Positions 19,401 to 28,267 of a stretch of DNA of 64,000 bases are shown one piece after another. The notes below the pieces were generated by a model. That model was not told the origin of the DNA and searched no databases. It saw nothing but the letters and a program-made list of their open reading frames with translations. Source of the DNA: Myxococcales bacterium 68-20 (GTDB lineage: Bacteria > Myxococcota_A > Polyangia > Polyangiales > Polyangiaceae); the NCBI GenBank assembly GCA_001899635.1, contig MKVQ01000006.1, positions 155,835 through 219,834 of the forward strand. The letters run 5' to 3'. Made by a program: the position numbers and the translations under genes. Numbering within the stretch: position 1 is the first letter of the stretch; the number at the start of each line of letters is the position of its first letter.

Positions 19401-19737
19401 CGACAGTGTCTGCCGTAGCAACGACTGCGACGAGACCAAGAAGGTGTGCGGCTCCGGCTGCAAGGCGGACGGCGAGTGCGCTCCCAACCAGTACTGCAAG
19501 AGCGACGGGACCTGCTCGCTCAAGCGCCCCGACGGTGACAAGTGCGCCGGCGCGAACCAGTGCCAGAGCGGTGGATGCGAGAACGAGGTCTGTGACTCCG
19601 TGCTCGCTTCCGGCAACGGCCTCGCGTGCTCGGTGCGCGCGGTCAACGGCTCGAACGGCGGCGCCGGCGCGGCCGTGTTCGGTGTGATGCTGGCGGCTGC
19701 CGGCCTCTTCCGTCGACGCCGCAGCGCGCGGAGCTGA
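16408..19737 (+). CDS. DUF11 and cysteine-repeat surface protein with MYXO-CTERM-like tail
   Basis: 1109 residues starting at TTG 16408, set by the ribosome binding site GAAGGAG six bases upstream. The N-terminus RNPITALGVLSLVAGPALAA then CTAPPAPP is a lipoprotein-type signal. After a 240-residue region come two DUF11-like Ig repeats (about 287-395 and 403-530; ANLGITMTSPATSVAAGGTV, VTNAGPSAVNGATVTDSLPS). Residues about 535-1060 hold four to five cysteine repeats of about 95 residues built on CNVDADC, GxWCNM, CTAKVPNG and LTCVSGVCDxGDDRCGY. The tail has a Cys, a short hydrophobic helix (AVFGVMLAAAGLF) and RRRRSARS, as in MYXO-CTERM sorting signals. Probably surface-anchored; the role is unknown. 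Confidence 0.8.
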   Translation: MRHRNPITALGVLSLVAGPALAACTAPPAPPSPAAEPTGKVSSALFANGGFEDGTNNASPPSWTVTAFTNHGVTIQTPQTRSGLDLRTTGNPTLRTVTLVAPAGAGPESQADPDLGTNASFRWPKFGNAVAIVNRQGNTHNANSMKQTMTVGAADIDSADGLAHVRFVAAPVLQDYGHPAEEQPYFFIQLKNETKGGEILYQDFNYANQPGVPWKHVGSGQNTIRYTDWALVDIAPGSAKLAPGDVVELEIIAAGCKFDAHYGHVYVDGLGPTVPGVFVSATGPSAANQNTDITYVLTYKNGGTDPAGNVIVEFNTPPGTTFTSVNAPGLNCTPPAVGTAGLVSCTVGNLAPGAGGSFPVTVHINNGTAPGTITAGNYSVKGDSISPLLGPKVYTNVTNGVAYANLGITMTSPATSVAAGGTVTYTIEVTNAGPSAVNGATVTDSLPSQLTNATWTCVGVDGATCTAGGNGSINDSATAIPVGGKLTYTVTATVSPAAAAAQLANVASVTVPAGATDPDPSNNSVGNYKQITAANGTGCAANTDCTSGACNPADQKCGYPNGTGPCTAANGGAVCREGACSANSTCMAVGQCNVDADCAGGNWCNMTTHQCTAKVPNDSAVPTDGAHTDPLLDGTCTTAAASLTCVSGVCDVGDDRCGYSEGSGPCTSVNAGTICRSGACSANGTCMPAAGCNVDADCTAGQWCNMSSHACTAKVPNGTAVPTDPGHTSPVLDGNCTTAAATLTCVSGVCDEGDDRCGYANDSGLCTAANAATVCRSGACSSNSTCMPAGGCNTDADCSGGKWCNVSEHKCTEKVANGSAVPTDTGHTTPTLDGKCTTEAATLTCVSGVCDSTDNRCGYADGKGPCTAGNGGVVCRSGSCSATGVCKPAKACNVDSDCDTATQYCDTGVRACTAKLQNGTSMPAVKDHKPALDGKCSKEAAAIVCESGVCDPTDDKCGYGNGVGPCSVANAATVCRAGACDPKDNKCGLADESGPCSNDSVCRSNDCDETKKVCGSGCKADGECAPNQYCKSDGTCSLKRPDGDKCAGANQCQSGGCENEVCDSVLASGNGLACSVRAVNGSNGGAGAAVFGVMLAAAGLFRRRRSARS

Positions 19738-19919
19738 ACGCTCTCCGCTGAGCCATCGACATCTCCTCCGGCGGCCGTAGGGGCCCCATGTCCTCATGGG
19801 CATGGGTATCTCGAAGAGCGGCGCCGGAGGAGTCTCGCGTTCTACGCCCCAGAAGGCGCGCGTCGCGCGCCCTGAAACGTTTCTTTTCATTCGACCTCGA
19901 AGGTCAGGAGCCTGTCATC

Positions 19920-21737
<1,818 letters not shown>

Positions 21738-21885
21738 GGTGCTCGTAGGAAGCTCGGGTGTGACGTCGAAAACCGTCACACCCGACCTTTCTCGCATACC
21801 CTCGCCACGCAAAGCGTACGGCTCTCTCGACGCCCCGCGCGTCAGACGAGAGAGAGCGAACGAGCCGACGAGGGAAGGCCAGAGG

Positions 21886-21913
21886 ACGGCGGGCGCAATC
21901 GCCCGCCGTTTTT
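21886..21913 (+). terminator. Rho-independent terminator
   Basis: A perfect 10-bp stem ACGGCGGGCG/CGCCCGCCGT with a CAAT loop is followed directly by a run of five T. It lies about 150 bp after the TSP3-OmpA stop and is the clearest intrinsic terminator in the window. Confidence 0.88.
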
Positions 21914-21976
21914 GCGAGGTCCGTCTCTCTCCTGCGTCTGCGGCCGAGCCGCGATCTCAGACCGCGAAGAACCGAC

Positions 21977-22978
21977 TCAGGGAGGGGGCGGCGTGCGCGT
22001 CAGCAGCGCGAGGTCGCTGCGGTTCGAGCCAGGCTCGGACTCGCGGTACACGTAGAGGCGGCAGTAGTCGGAGGAGAGGAAGCCCGGCGCGATCCATCGA
22101 CCGGTCTTGCCGGCCACGTCCAACGCGCGTGGATTCGAGAACGGCTGACTGGTGTCCGTCCTCGTCGCGAGCCAGACGCCGGCGGCGGCGCCGCCCGCGT
22201 CTCCGAAGTAGAGGAGCACGAGCCCGTCTTCCGACAGCGTTGGATCCTTTTCCGCGCTGCCTGCACGCGCGACGTTCGGCAGCTACGTGGGAAGAGCGAG
22301 GAGCGCACCGTCCGCGCCGACCTCACCACTCCAGAGATGCTGCCCGTCATTGCCGGCCATCGTGAAGAAGAGCGTCGACTTCCAGAGGAACGGTGCCGAG
22401 ACGCTGTTGCTGATCGGAGGCTCGAGGCCGAAAACTGGACGCGGGTTCTCGAGACCGCCGCCCGATCGCTCCGCCACCTGCAGCTCGAGCGACGAAGTCT
22501 GGGCCGCGAAGTAGATGCGCGCGTCGCCGTTCGTCGGGAAGGCATCTCGCGCCGGCTGCGGCGAATCCGGCGTGTCGTTAGGGAGAGTCACGGCCGTCGC
22601 TGCACCGAAGCTCTCATCACGGCTCGCTCGCGCCGCGCGATAGATCGTCGTTCCTCGATGGAAGTAGAGGACCAGCTCGTCGGGCGTCAGCCGCGGCAGG
22701 CCTTCGTCCGCGTCCGTGTTGATGCCCGACTCCGGCGTCTCCGGAAACACGGATTCGATGAACGGCGTGTCGAGGGAGCACTTCGCCGGAGGTGCATCTT
22801 CGTCTCCGCCCTTCGATTGCGACGGGTCCGGCTGCTGGCTCGAGCCACCGTCATCACCCGGCTGCCGAGAGCCCGCTGAATACGGTGCCGGGCCGCCGCC
22901 GTCCGATGCGTCGCACGCGGTCATGCCGAGCAACCACCCCGCACAAACCGCCCACGTCGCGACGCGCGCCATCCTCAT
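21977..22978 (-). pseudogene. Lipoprotein with PD40-like repeats, split by an in-frame TAG
   Basis: From ATG 22978 the frame reads MRMARVATWAVCAGWLLGMT then ACDASDGGG, a lipoprotein signal. It continues with WD40-like/TolB-type blades (GLPRLTPDELVLYFHRGTTI; NGDARIYFAAQTSSLE). A single TAG at 22285-22283, codon 232, interrupts it. Beyond the stop the same frame continues as LPNVARAGSAEKDPTLSEDG then LVLLYFGDAGG and further blades to the stop at 21977, with coding-like composition throughout. No frameshift is needed. Either the gene is freshly inactivated, the stop is read through, or it is a sequencing error. The full-length version would be 333 residues. The C-terminal part has an ATG at 22219 but no convincing ribosome binding site. 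Confidence 0.75.
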
Positions 22979-23313
22979 ACTCGCGAGAATAACAGCGCCG
23001 ACGAGCAGTAGAGCATTTACTCTACCGAGCGGGACTCGGCGATGACGATGGTCGCAGCGCGGCGCCGACGGTCGGCAAGCGTCGAGGTCTTCCCGAAGAA
23101 GTTACTCAAGTTCCGAGCCCAGAGGCCTCGAGCGCGGGCATCGCGCACACGCCGTTGGCCCCTGCGTTTGCGTTCGAAGAGAGGATGCCGTATACACTTC
23201 ATCAAACGATGAAGTGTATGAGCTTGGTCGCATCGCGAACCACGCAACGAAGCGGCATGCGCGGCGGCGCGAACTTCGCGCTCCCCCGTCGAGCCGTCCT
23301 CCAGAGGTGAGTC
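22979..23313. other. 335-bp divergent intergenic region
   Basis: No gene is seen. It separates the interrupted lipoprotein gene (minus) from the CDF transporter gene (plus) and is locally less GC-rich. It contains two inverted repeats, GTAGAG-N6-CTCTAC at 23008-23025 and a 12-4-12 palindrome at 23192-23219. Confidence 0.6.
23192..23219. promoter_or_regulatory. 12-4-12 inverted repeat, candidate metal-responsive operator
   Basis: ATACACTTCATC and GATGAAGTGTAT are perfectly complementary around AAAC. The site is AT-rich within GC-rich DNA and lies 95 bp before the start of the cation-efflux gene. Its form suits an ArsR/SmtB- or TetR-type dimer, but no regulator gene is adjacent. Confidence 0.45.
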
Positions 23314-24261
23314 ATGGCTCATGACCATGTGGGGCACGGCTCGGGAGGTCACGCCGGGCGGCATGGCCATGCCCACGACGAAACGGGCCGAGCGTTCGCG
23401 ATCGGCGTGGGGTTGAACGCGACGTTCGTGATCGTCGAAGTCGTCGCCGGGATCGTCGGGAACTCCGTTGCCCTCGTCGCAGACGCGGCGCACAACCTGA
23501 GCGACGTTCTCGGGCTCGTGCTCGCATGGGTGGCTGCGCACCTCGCCCGGCGCAAGCCTTCCGTCCGCCGGACCTACGGCTTGCGACGCTCCACGATCCT
23601 CGCCTCACTGGCGAACGCGCTCCTCTTGCTCGTGGGCGTCGGCGGCGTGAGCTGGGAAGCGATCGAACGGCTTCATTCACCGGCGGCTCCCCAAGGCTGG
23701 ATCATGCTCGTGGTCGCGGCCATCGGTGTCGCGATCAATGGCGGCTCGGCGCTGTTGTTCCTTCGCGCACGGAAGGAGGACGCGAACGTACGAGGCGCCT
23801 TCCTCCATCTCGTCGCCGATGCGGCGGTGTCCGTCGGCGTCGTCCTTGCCGGCGTGATCATCCTCGCGACCGGATGGACCTGGGTGGACGGCGTCGTGAG
23901 CCTCGTCGTCTCGGCCGTGATCCTCGTCGGGACCTGGTCACTTCTACGGGATGCGCTGAACCTCGCACTCGATGGCGTTCCCTCGAGCATCGATCCGGAA
24001 GCCGTCCGGAGCTACCTGATGAAGCTCCCCCATGTGCTCGGCGTGCACGACCTCCACATCTGGGCGCTCAGCACCACGGAGACGGCGCTCACCGGGCATC
24101 TCGTCGTCGACGTGAAGCGATGCGACCCGTCGTTCCTCCGACGCGTGAGCCACGAGCTCGAGGAGTCGTTCGCAATTCACCACAGCACGATCCAGCTGGA
24201 TCCGCCTGACGCGCCAGCCTGCGTTTGCGCAGCCGATCCTCCCGCACGGAAGGCGAGCTGA
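23314..24261 (+). CDS. czcD: CDF-family cation efflux protein (CzcD/ZitB-like)
   Basis: 315-residue inner-membrane proton/metal antiporter exporting Zn, Co or Cd. The N-terminus is histidine-rich (HDHVGHGSGGHAGRHGHAHD), a metal-binding tail. Six membrane helices follow, with the metal-site pairs in TM2 (DAAHNLSDVLGLVLAWVA) and TM5 (HLVADAAVSVGVVLAG). The cytoplasmic C-terminal domain has VLGVHDLHIWALSTTETALT, a ferredoxin-like fold typical of CzcD/ZitB, and HHSTIQLDP near the end. ATG 23314 follows AGAGGTGAG. A palindromic candidate operator lies upstream. The metal cannot be decided from sequence alone. Confidence 0.93.
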   Translation: MAHDHVGHGSGGHAGRHGHAHDETGRAFAIGVGLNATFVIVEVVAGIVGNSVALVADAAHNLSDVLGLVLAWVAAHLARRKPSVRRTYGLRRSTILASLANALLLLVGVGGVSWEAIERLHSPAAPQGWIMLVVAAIGVAINGGSALLFLRARKEDANVRGAFLHLVADAAVSVGVVLAGVIILATGWTWVDGVVSLVVSAVILVGTWSLLRDALNLALDGVPSSIDPEAVRSYLMKLPHVLGVHDLHIWALSTTETALTGHLVVDVKRCDPSFLRRVSHELEESFAIHHSTIQLDPPDAPACVCAADPPARKAS

Positions 24262-24271
24262 CGTCCTCTTG

Positions 24272-24292
24272 TCGAGGGGTTTCACCCCTCGA
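24272..24292. terminator. Bidirectional hairpin between convergent genes
   Basis: TCGAGGGGT and ACCCCTCGA pair perfectly around TTC, 11 bp after the transporter stop and 34 bp beyond the stop of the convergent lipoprotein gene. No long T-tract on either side. Confidence 0.55.
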
Positions 24293-24325
24293 GCTCCCCA
24301 AATCATCCAATACTTGGACGGCTCT

Positions 24326-25399
24326 TCACTTCACGTGGAGCGGGAGCACCACGAACGCCGCGCCGGCGCGGTTGTCGTGGACGACAGCCCAGAGCGTGCC
24401 CTCCCCCGGCTCGTACGGCGGGCGGAACTCGACGTCGCTCTCGCTGATCCGTCCCTCGGTCGAGTCGAAGAGCAGCCGCGCCTCGTCCTGCAGATCGCCG
24501 AGGTCGGAGTAGTACGCGACCCAGATCTGCTCGCGCTGGTTCCCCTTGCCGTCGGCGCCCGGGTTCGGCTCCCAGCTCGCGTCCGAGACCTTCACGTCGA
24601 TCTTCACCGGCTTGCAGTCCGAGCGGCGCTTCGCGACGCAACGGTCGACGGTGATGCCCTGCTTCGGATCCACGTCGACGCCATCGAGCGTGATGCGCTC
24701 GACGACCGGGTTCGTGTTCGTCCGATCCGCATACGAGTACACGCGGTTGATCCCGATCACGTAGTCGTCGGGCGAGAGCGGGACGCCGTTCTCGTCGGTG
24801 CACTGGATCGGGACCTGCTGCGGTCTGTTCCCGGTGCGCTCGGCGAGACGCACCTGACCGGCGCAGGCGATGTTGAAGACCACCGCGAGGCCGTACGGCG
24901 GGGTACCGGGACGCTCCTTGATGACGTCGTCCGGCATTTGGAAGCTGAACGTCGGTCCCTTCGGGAGGAACGGGCCGAGATCGATCCCCACGGGGATGCT
25001 CGAGAGCCCACCGCCGGAGGCTCCACCGCCCGGCGGCGCACCGCCATCCGGCGGGAACGGCGCGACGAGCCGCGTGCCACCGTCGATCGACCCGCCGTCG
25101 GCGGTCTGCGAAGGAACGAAGCAGAGGTAGTAGAGATCGTCGCGCGGGTTGATGCAGACGATCGGGATCCAGAAGATCTCGAGCGGGCGCGGCTTGGCCC
25201 GGCGGGCATCGGTCGAGAGCACCTCGAGCGTGACCGTCTCCCCGGGCTTCGCGTACGGCTTGTCGGCGCGGACCCCGAACATGCGCACGCCGTTCACCTT
25301 GCTCTGCGAGTCGAACGCCGTCCCGCCACACGCGAGGCCGAACACCGCCGCGATCGACGCGGCGAGGACGCACAGGACGACGAAGGAACGCACGCGCAT
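24326..25399 (-). CDS. Lipoprotein paired with a TonB-dependent receptor
   Basis: 357 residues starting MRVRSFVVLCVLAASIAAVF then GLACGG, a type II signal peptide (lipobox GLAC). The protein has an Ig-like stretch near residues 45-70 (DKPYAKPGETVTLEVLSTDA) and a Gly/Pro-rich loop, then conserved-looking blocks ending in PPYEPGEGTLWAVVHDNRAG and AAFVVLPLHVK. It starts three bases after the stop of the TonB-dependent receptor, so both are surely cotranscribed. In this position it could be a substrate-binding or barrel-plug partner of the receptor; that is an inference. The family is not recognised. Confidence 0.75.
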   Translation of the reverse strand: MRVRSFVVLCVLAASIAAVFGLACGGTAFDSQSKVNGVRMFGVRADKPYAKPGETVTLEVLSTDARRAKPRPLEIFWIPIVCINPRDDLYYLCFVPSQTADGGSIDGGTRLVAPFPPDGGAPPGGGASGGGLSSIPVGIDLGPFLPKGPTFSFQMPDDVIKERPGTPPYGLAVVFNIACAGQVRLAERTGNRPQQVPIQCTDENGVPLSPDDYVIGINRVYSYADRTNTNPVVERITLDGVDVDPKQGITVDRCVAKRRSDCKPVKIDVKVSDASWEPNPGADGKGNQREQIWVAYYSDLGDLQDEARLLFDSTEGRISESDVEFRPPYEPGEGTLWAVVHDNRAGAAFVVLPLHVK

Positions 25400-25402
25400 G
25401 AC

Positions 25403-28123
25403 CTACATTTCCAGGCGCATGCCGAGGCTCGGCAGGATGGGGACGCCGGTCGCGAACGTCGACCGGGTCGAGTTGAAGTTGTAGCTCACGCCCTCGACGT
25501 TGCCCTGGTTGTACGAGTTGTACACGTCGAGGTAGGCGCTCATCTTCACGCCTTCCTCGAAGTACCAGGTCTTGTCGATGCGGATGTCGAGCTGGTGGAA
25601 CATCGGGTTGCGCGCGCTGTAAGGCGGGTAGCTGACCCCCGGGATGTACGCGCCGACGTTGTTGTCGAAGAAGCCGTACGTCTGTGGTGTGCGGAGGTTG
25701 CCCGAGACCAGTCGGAAGCGCGCACCGATCTCCCAACCACGACCGAGCCGGTAGCTGCCGATCGCCGTGAGGATGTGCGTCTGATCGAAGTTGAAGAGAC
25801 GCTCGGGCTCGCCCGGAGAGTCGCGCCGCACGCTGCGCGAGAGCGTGTAGGCGATGAAGCCGAAGAAGCGCTCGTCCGGCTTGTAGCGAAGGAGCGTCTC
25901 CAGGCCGTACGAGCGCCCCTCGCCCACGTTGCCCCGCCCCTGGACGATGACGCCGTCGTACTGGCGATAGAACGCCTCCGACGAGACCTCGATCTGCCGC
26001 GTGATCTCCTGCTCGCCGCCGAAGCCGTAGTGGTTCGCGATCATCGAGCGCGTCCCCGGAACGCCGAAAACGGGGTTCGTCTCCTGGGGGCCCGGCGGAT
26101 TGGCGAAGCGGCCGATGCCGCCCTTCAACGTCGTACGCGGGAACTCATGCGTGAGCTCTTGCCGCGCGACCACACGAGGCTGCACGTCCCAGGCGCGGTT
26201 CTCACGCGTGTAGTCGAGGCGCACGCCGGGAACGATGCGCGTCCCCTTGAACGGCGTGAGCTCGACCTCGTCGTAGATCGCAGGGCGATAGAGCGACCCG
26301 TCGCCGGTGAAGGTCAGCGGCGGGCGGCTCCCGAACGGCCCCGCAGGCGGCTCGCCCGGACGCGGGATCGGCGGGAGCCGGAGATCGACGTCATACGGCT
26401 GGAGGAGGATGTCGAGGCCGAGGTTGTTGCGAACGCCGGCGCTGACCCGCTGTGAGAGCTCCGCCCGGCCGGAGACCGGATACGACGAGAGGAGGAAGTA
26501 GTTGTCGCCGAGGTTGAACTGGAGCGCGTCCTTGCCGACCGCGCCGACGAGACGAAGCTCGGTGTCCTCCGAGAGCTTGCCGACGTAGCGCGCCTGCATC
26601 CGGTAGAACGCCGTCCCGAGACCCACGCTGCCGGTGAGGCCGGGGTTCGACCCGCTGACCTGACGCACGAGCACCTGGAGGCGATCGTCCGACCCGAAGA
26701 AGAAGAAGCGGACGCTGTGCTTCTTCTTGTCCCAGTCGCGCTGGAGCATCGCCTGGTAGTCGTAGTAGACGGGCGCGGTCGTGACGCTGGAGCCGAGCTC
26801 GGTGAGGAGCGGCTTGAGCCAGACGTCGACGTACGACCGACGGCCCGCGACGGCGAAGTTCCAGCCCGTGTCGCCGAGCGGGCCCTGGACGACGGTGCGC
26901 GCGTCGATGAGATCCGCCTGGACGAGAGCGTGGATGCCCGCGCGCGCCGAGCGGAGGTGCGCCTTCGGCTCCTTCTTGACCGTCGGATCCTTCACGCCGA
27001 CGTCGATGACGCCGCCGGTGTGACGGCCGAAGTACGTGCTGAAGTTGCCGGGATAGAAGTCGATGCGGTCGAGCATCTCCGTCGGGATGACGCTCGAGAG
27101 ACCGCCGAAGTGATAGATGATCGGGACGTAGGTGCCGTCGACGTACGTGCCCGTCTCCTGGGGAGCGGCGCCACGGACGATCAGCAGACCCGCGAGACCG
27201 GGCGCGCGCGCCATGCCGGGGAGGTTCTGGATCGCGCGGAGCGCATCGCCGTTCGTGCCGGGGATGCGCGAGAGCTCGCGCTGCTCGAGCGTGCGCTTCG
27301 TGACCTCGCGCGGAGGCTTCGTCCCGCGGACGGTGACCTCTTCGATCTCCTCGAGCGCGACGCCTGGCGGTGGAGGCGGCGGCTCGACGACCTTCTGCTC
27401 GCGCGCGAGGCGAACGTCGACCTGTGCTTCGGTGCCGGGGTCGAGCGTCTCCTCGTACGACTCCGACGCGTACCCGGACGAGACGACGGTGATCTTGTAG
27501 GTGCCGGCAGGGATCCCGTCGATGCGCCACGAGCCGTCGGCCTTCGCGACCGCGGTCCACTTCTGGCCCTCCGGCCCTTCGACCGTGACCGTCGCGCCCT
27601 CGATCGGCGCGTCGCGGAGCTGCGTCGTGACCTTGCCGACGAGCTGCGCGTCCGGCGGCGTGAACGCATACCGGTGACGGATCTTGGCGGCGATCGGCTG
27701 GCCGTTGCGCTTCGCAGGCTCGAACTCGAGCTTCGAGGCCGCCTCGAGCGCGGCCTCGTCGAAGCCGTGACCGGCCGCCGTCTCGACGGTCGCGTTCTTC
27801 ACCGCGCCCGTGGCGTCGAGCTCGAGGACGAGGATGACCTCGACCGGAGCCTTGACCTTGTCCTTGATCGCCTGCTCCGGGTACTTCGCGCCTTGATCCG
27901 ACTTGATCGTGGGCGGCGTGATCGCGGGGGGCGGCGGAGGTGCGGGCGGGGCGTCGGCCGGTGCTTCCGGCTGGCGAACGGCGCCGCCCGGCTGAGCGTG
28001 GCTCTCCTCCACCGCAACCAGCGTGGCAAGAAGCAACGCTCCCGAGGCCCAGCGCAGACGAGTGCGACGACCGCTCTTCGGCGTAGTCAACCCCACCCTG
28101 ACGCGGCGCGATGCGGGTCCCAT
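25403..28123 (-). CDS. TonB-dependent receptor with its own TonB C-terminal-like domain
   Basis: 906 residues from ATG 28123, with a signal-type helix (RWASGALLLATLVAVEESHA) then a proline-rich linker. Residues about 75-155 are a TonB C-terminal domain: KYPEQAIKDKVKAPVEVILV and AALEAASKLEFEPAKRNGQP. Residues 158-240 are a carboxypeptidase-regulatory-like Ig domain (GKVTTQLRDAPIEGATVTVE; GYASESYEETLDPGTEAQVD). The plug follows near residue 290 (GTNGDALRAIQNLPGMARAP, LLIVRGAAPQETGTYVDGTY) and the rest is an outer-membrane barrel ending in a MRLEM tail. The fusion of TonB-type and receptor domains in one chain is unusual outside Myxococcota. The substrate is unknown. The start is set by the signal peptide; no strong ribosome site is visible. 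Confidence 0.87.
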   Translation of the reverse strand: MGPASRRVRVGLTTPKSGRRTRLRWASGALLLATLVAVEESHAQPGGAVRQPEAPADAPPAPPPPPAITPPTIKSDQGAKYPEQAIKDKVKAPVEVILVLELDATGAVKNATVETAAGHGFDEAALEAASKLEFEPAKRNGQPIAAKIRHRYAFTPPDAQLVGKVTTQLRDAPIEGATVTVEGPEGQKWTAVAKADGSWRIDGIPAGTYKITVVSSGYASESYEETLDPGTEAQVDVRLAREQKVVEPPPPPPGVALEEIEEVTVRGTKPPREVTKRTLEQRELSRIPGTNGDALRAIQNLPGMARAPGLAGLLIVRGAAPQETGTYVDGTYVPIIYHFGGLSSVIPTEMLDRIDFYPGNFSTYFGRHTGGVIDVGVKDPTVKKEPKAHLRSARAGIHALVQADLIDARTVVQGPLGDTGWNFAVAGRRSYVDVWLKPLLTELGSSVTTAPVYYDYQAMLQRDWDKKKHSVRFFFFGSDDRLQVLVRQVSGSNPGLTGSVGLGTAFYRMQARYVGKLSEDTELRLVGAVGKDALQFNLGDNYFLLSSYPVSGRAELSQRVSAGVRNNLGLDILLQPYDVDLRLPPIPRPGEPPAGPFGSRPPLTFTGDGSLYRPAIYDEVELTPFKGTRIVPGVRLDYTRENRAWDVQPRVVARQELTHEFPRTTLKGGIGRFANPPGPQETNPVFGVPGTRSMIANHYGFGGEQEITRQIEVSSEAFYRQYDGVIVQGRGNVGEGRSYGLETLLRYKPDERFFGFIAYTLSRSVRRDSPGEPERLFNFDQTHILTAIGSYRLGRGWEIGARFRLVSGNLRTPQTYGFFDNNVGAYIPGVSYPPYSARNPMFHQLDIRIDKTWYFEEGVKMSAYLDVYNSYNQGNVEGVSYNFNSTRSTFATGVPILPSLGMRLEM

Positions 28124-28267
28124 CCGCGGCGGGCACGCTAACACAGTCGGCTCGGTTGCGGCGTGGTAAGAAGCGCCCCGGCTCGGCCCTTCTACCGCGC
28201 CTCTCTTTGCGTCTCCGGCCTCACGCCACGAGTCCACGGGCCCGTCCCGCCCCGCCATCGCCTCGAA

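Noticed and set aside
21977..22978. Selenocysteine or recoding at the internal stop
   Set aside because: The codon is TAG, not TGA, no SECIS-like stem was seen and the context has no cysteine equivalent; a nonsense change is simpler.
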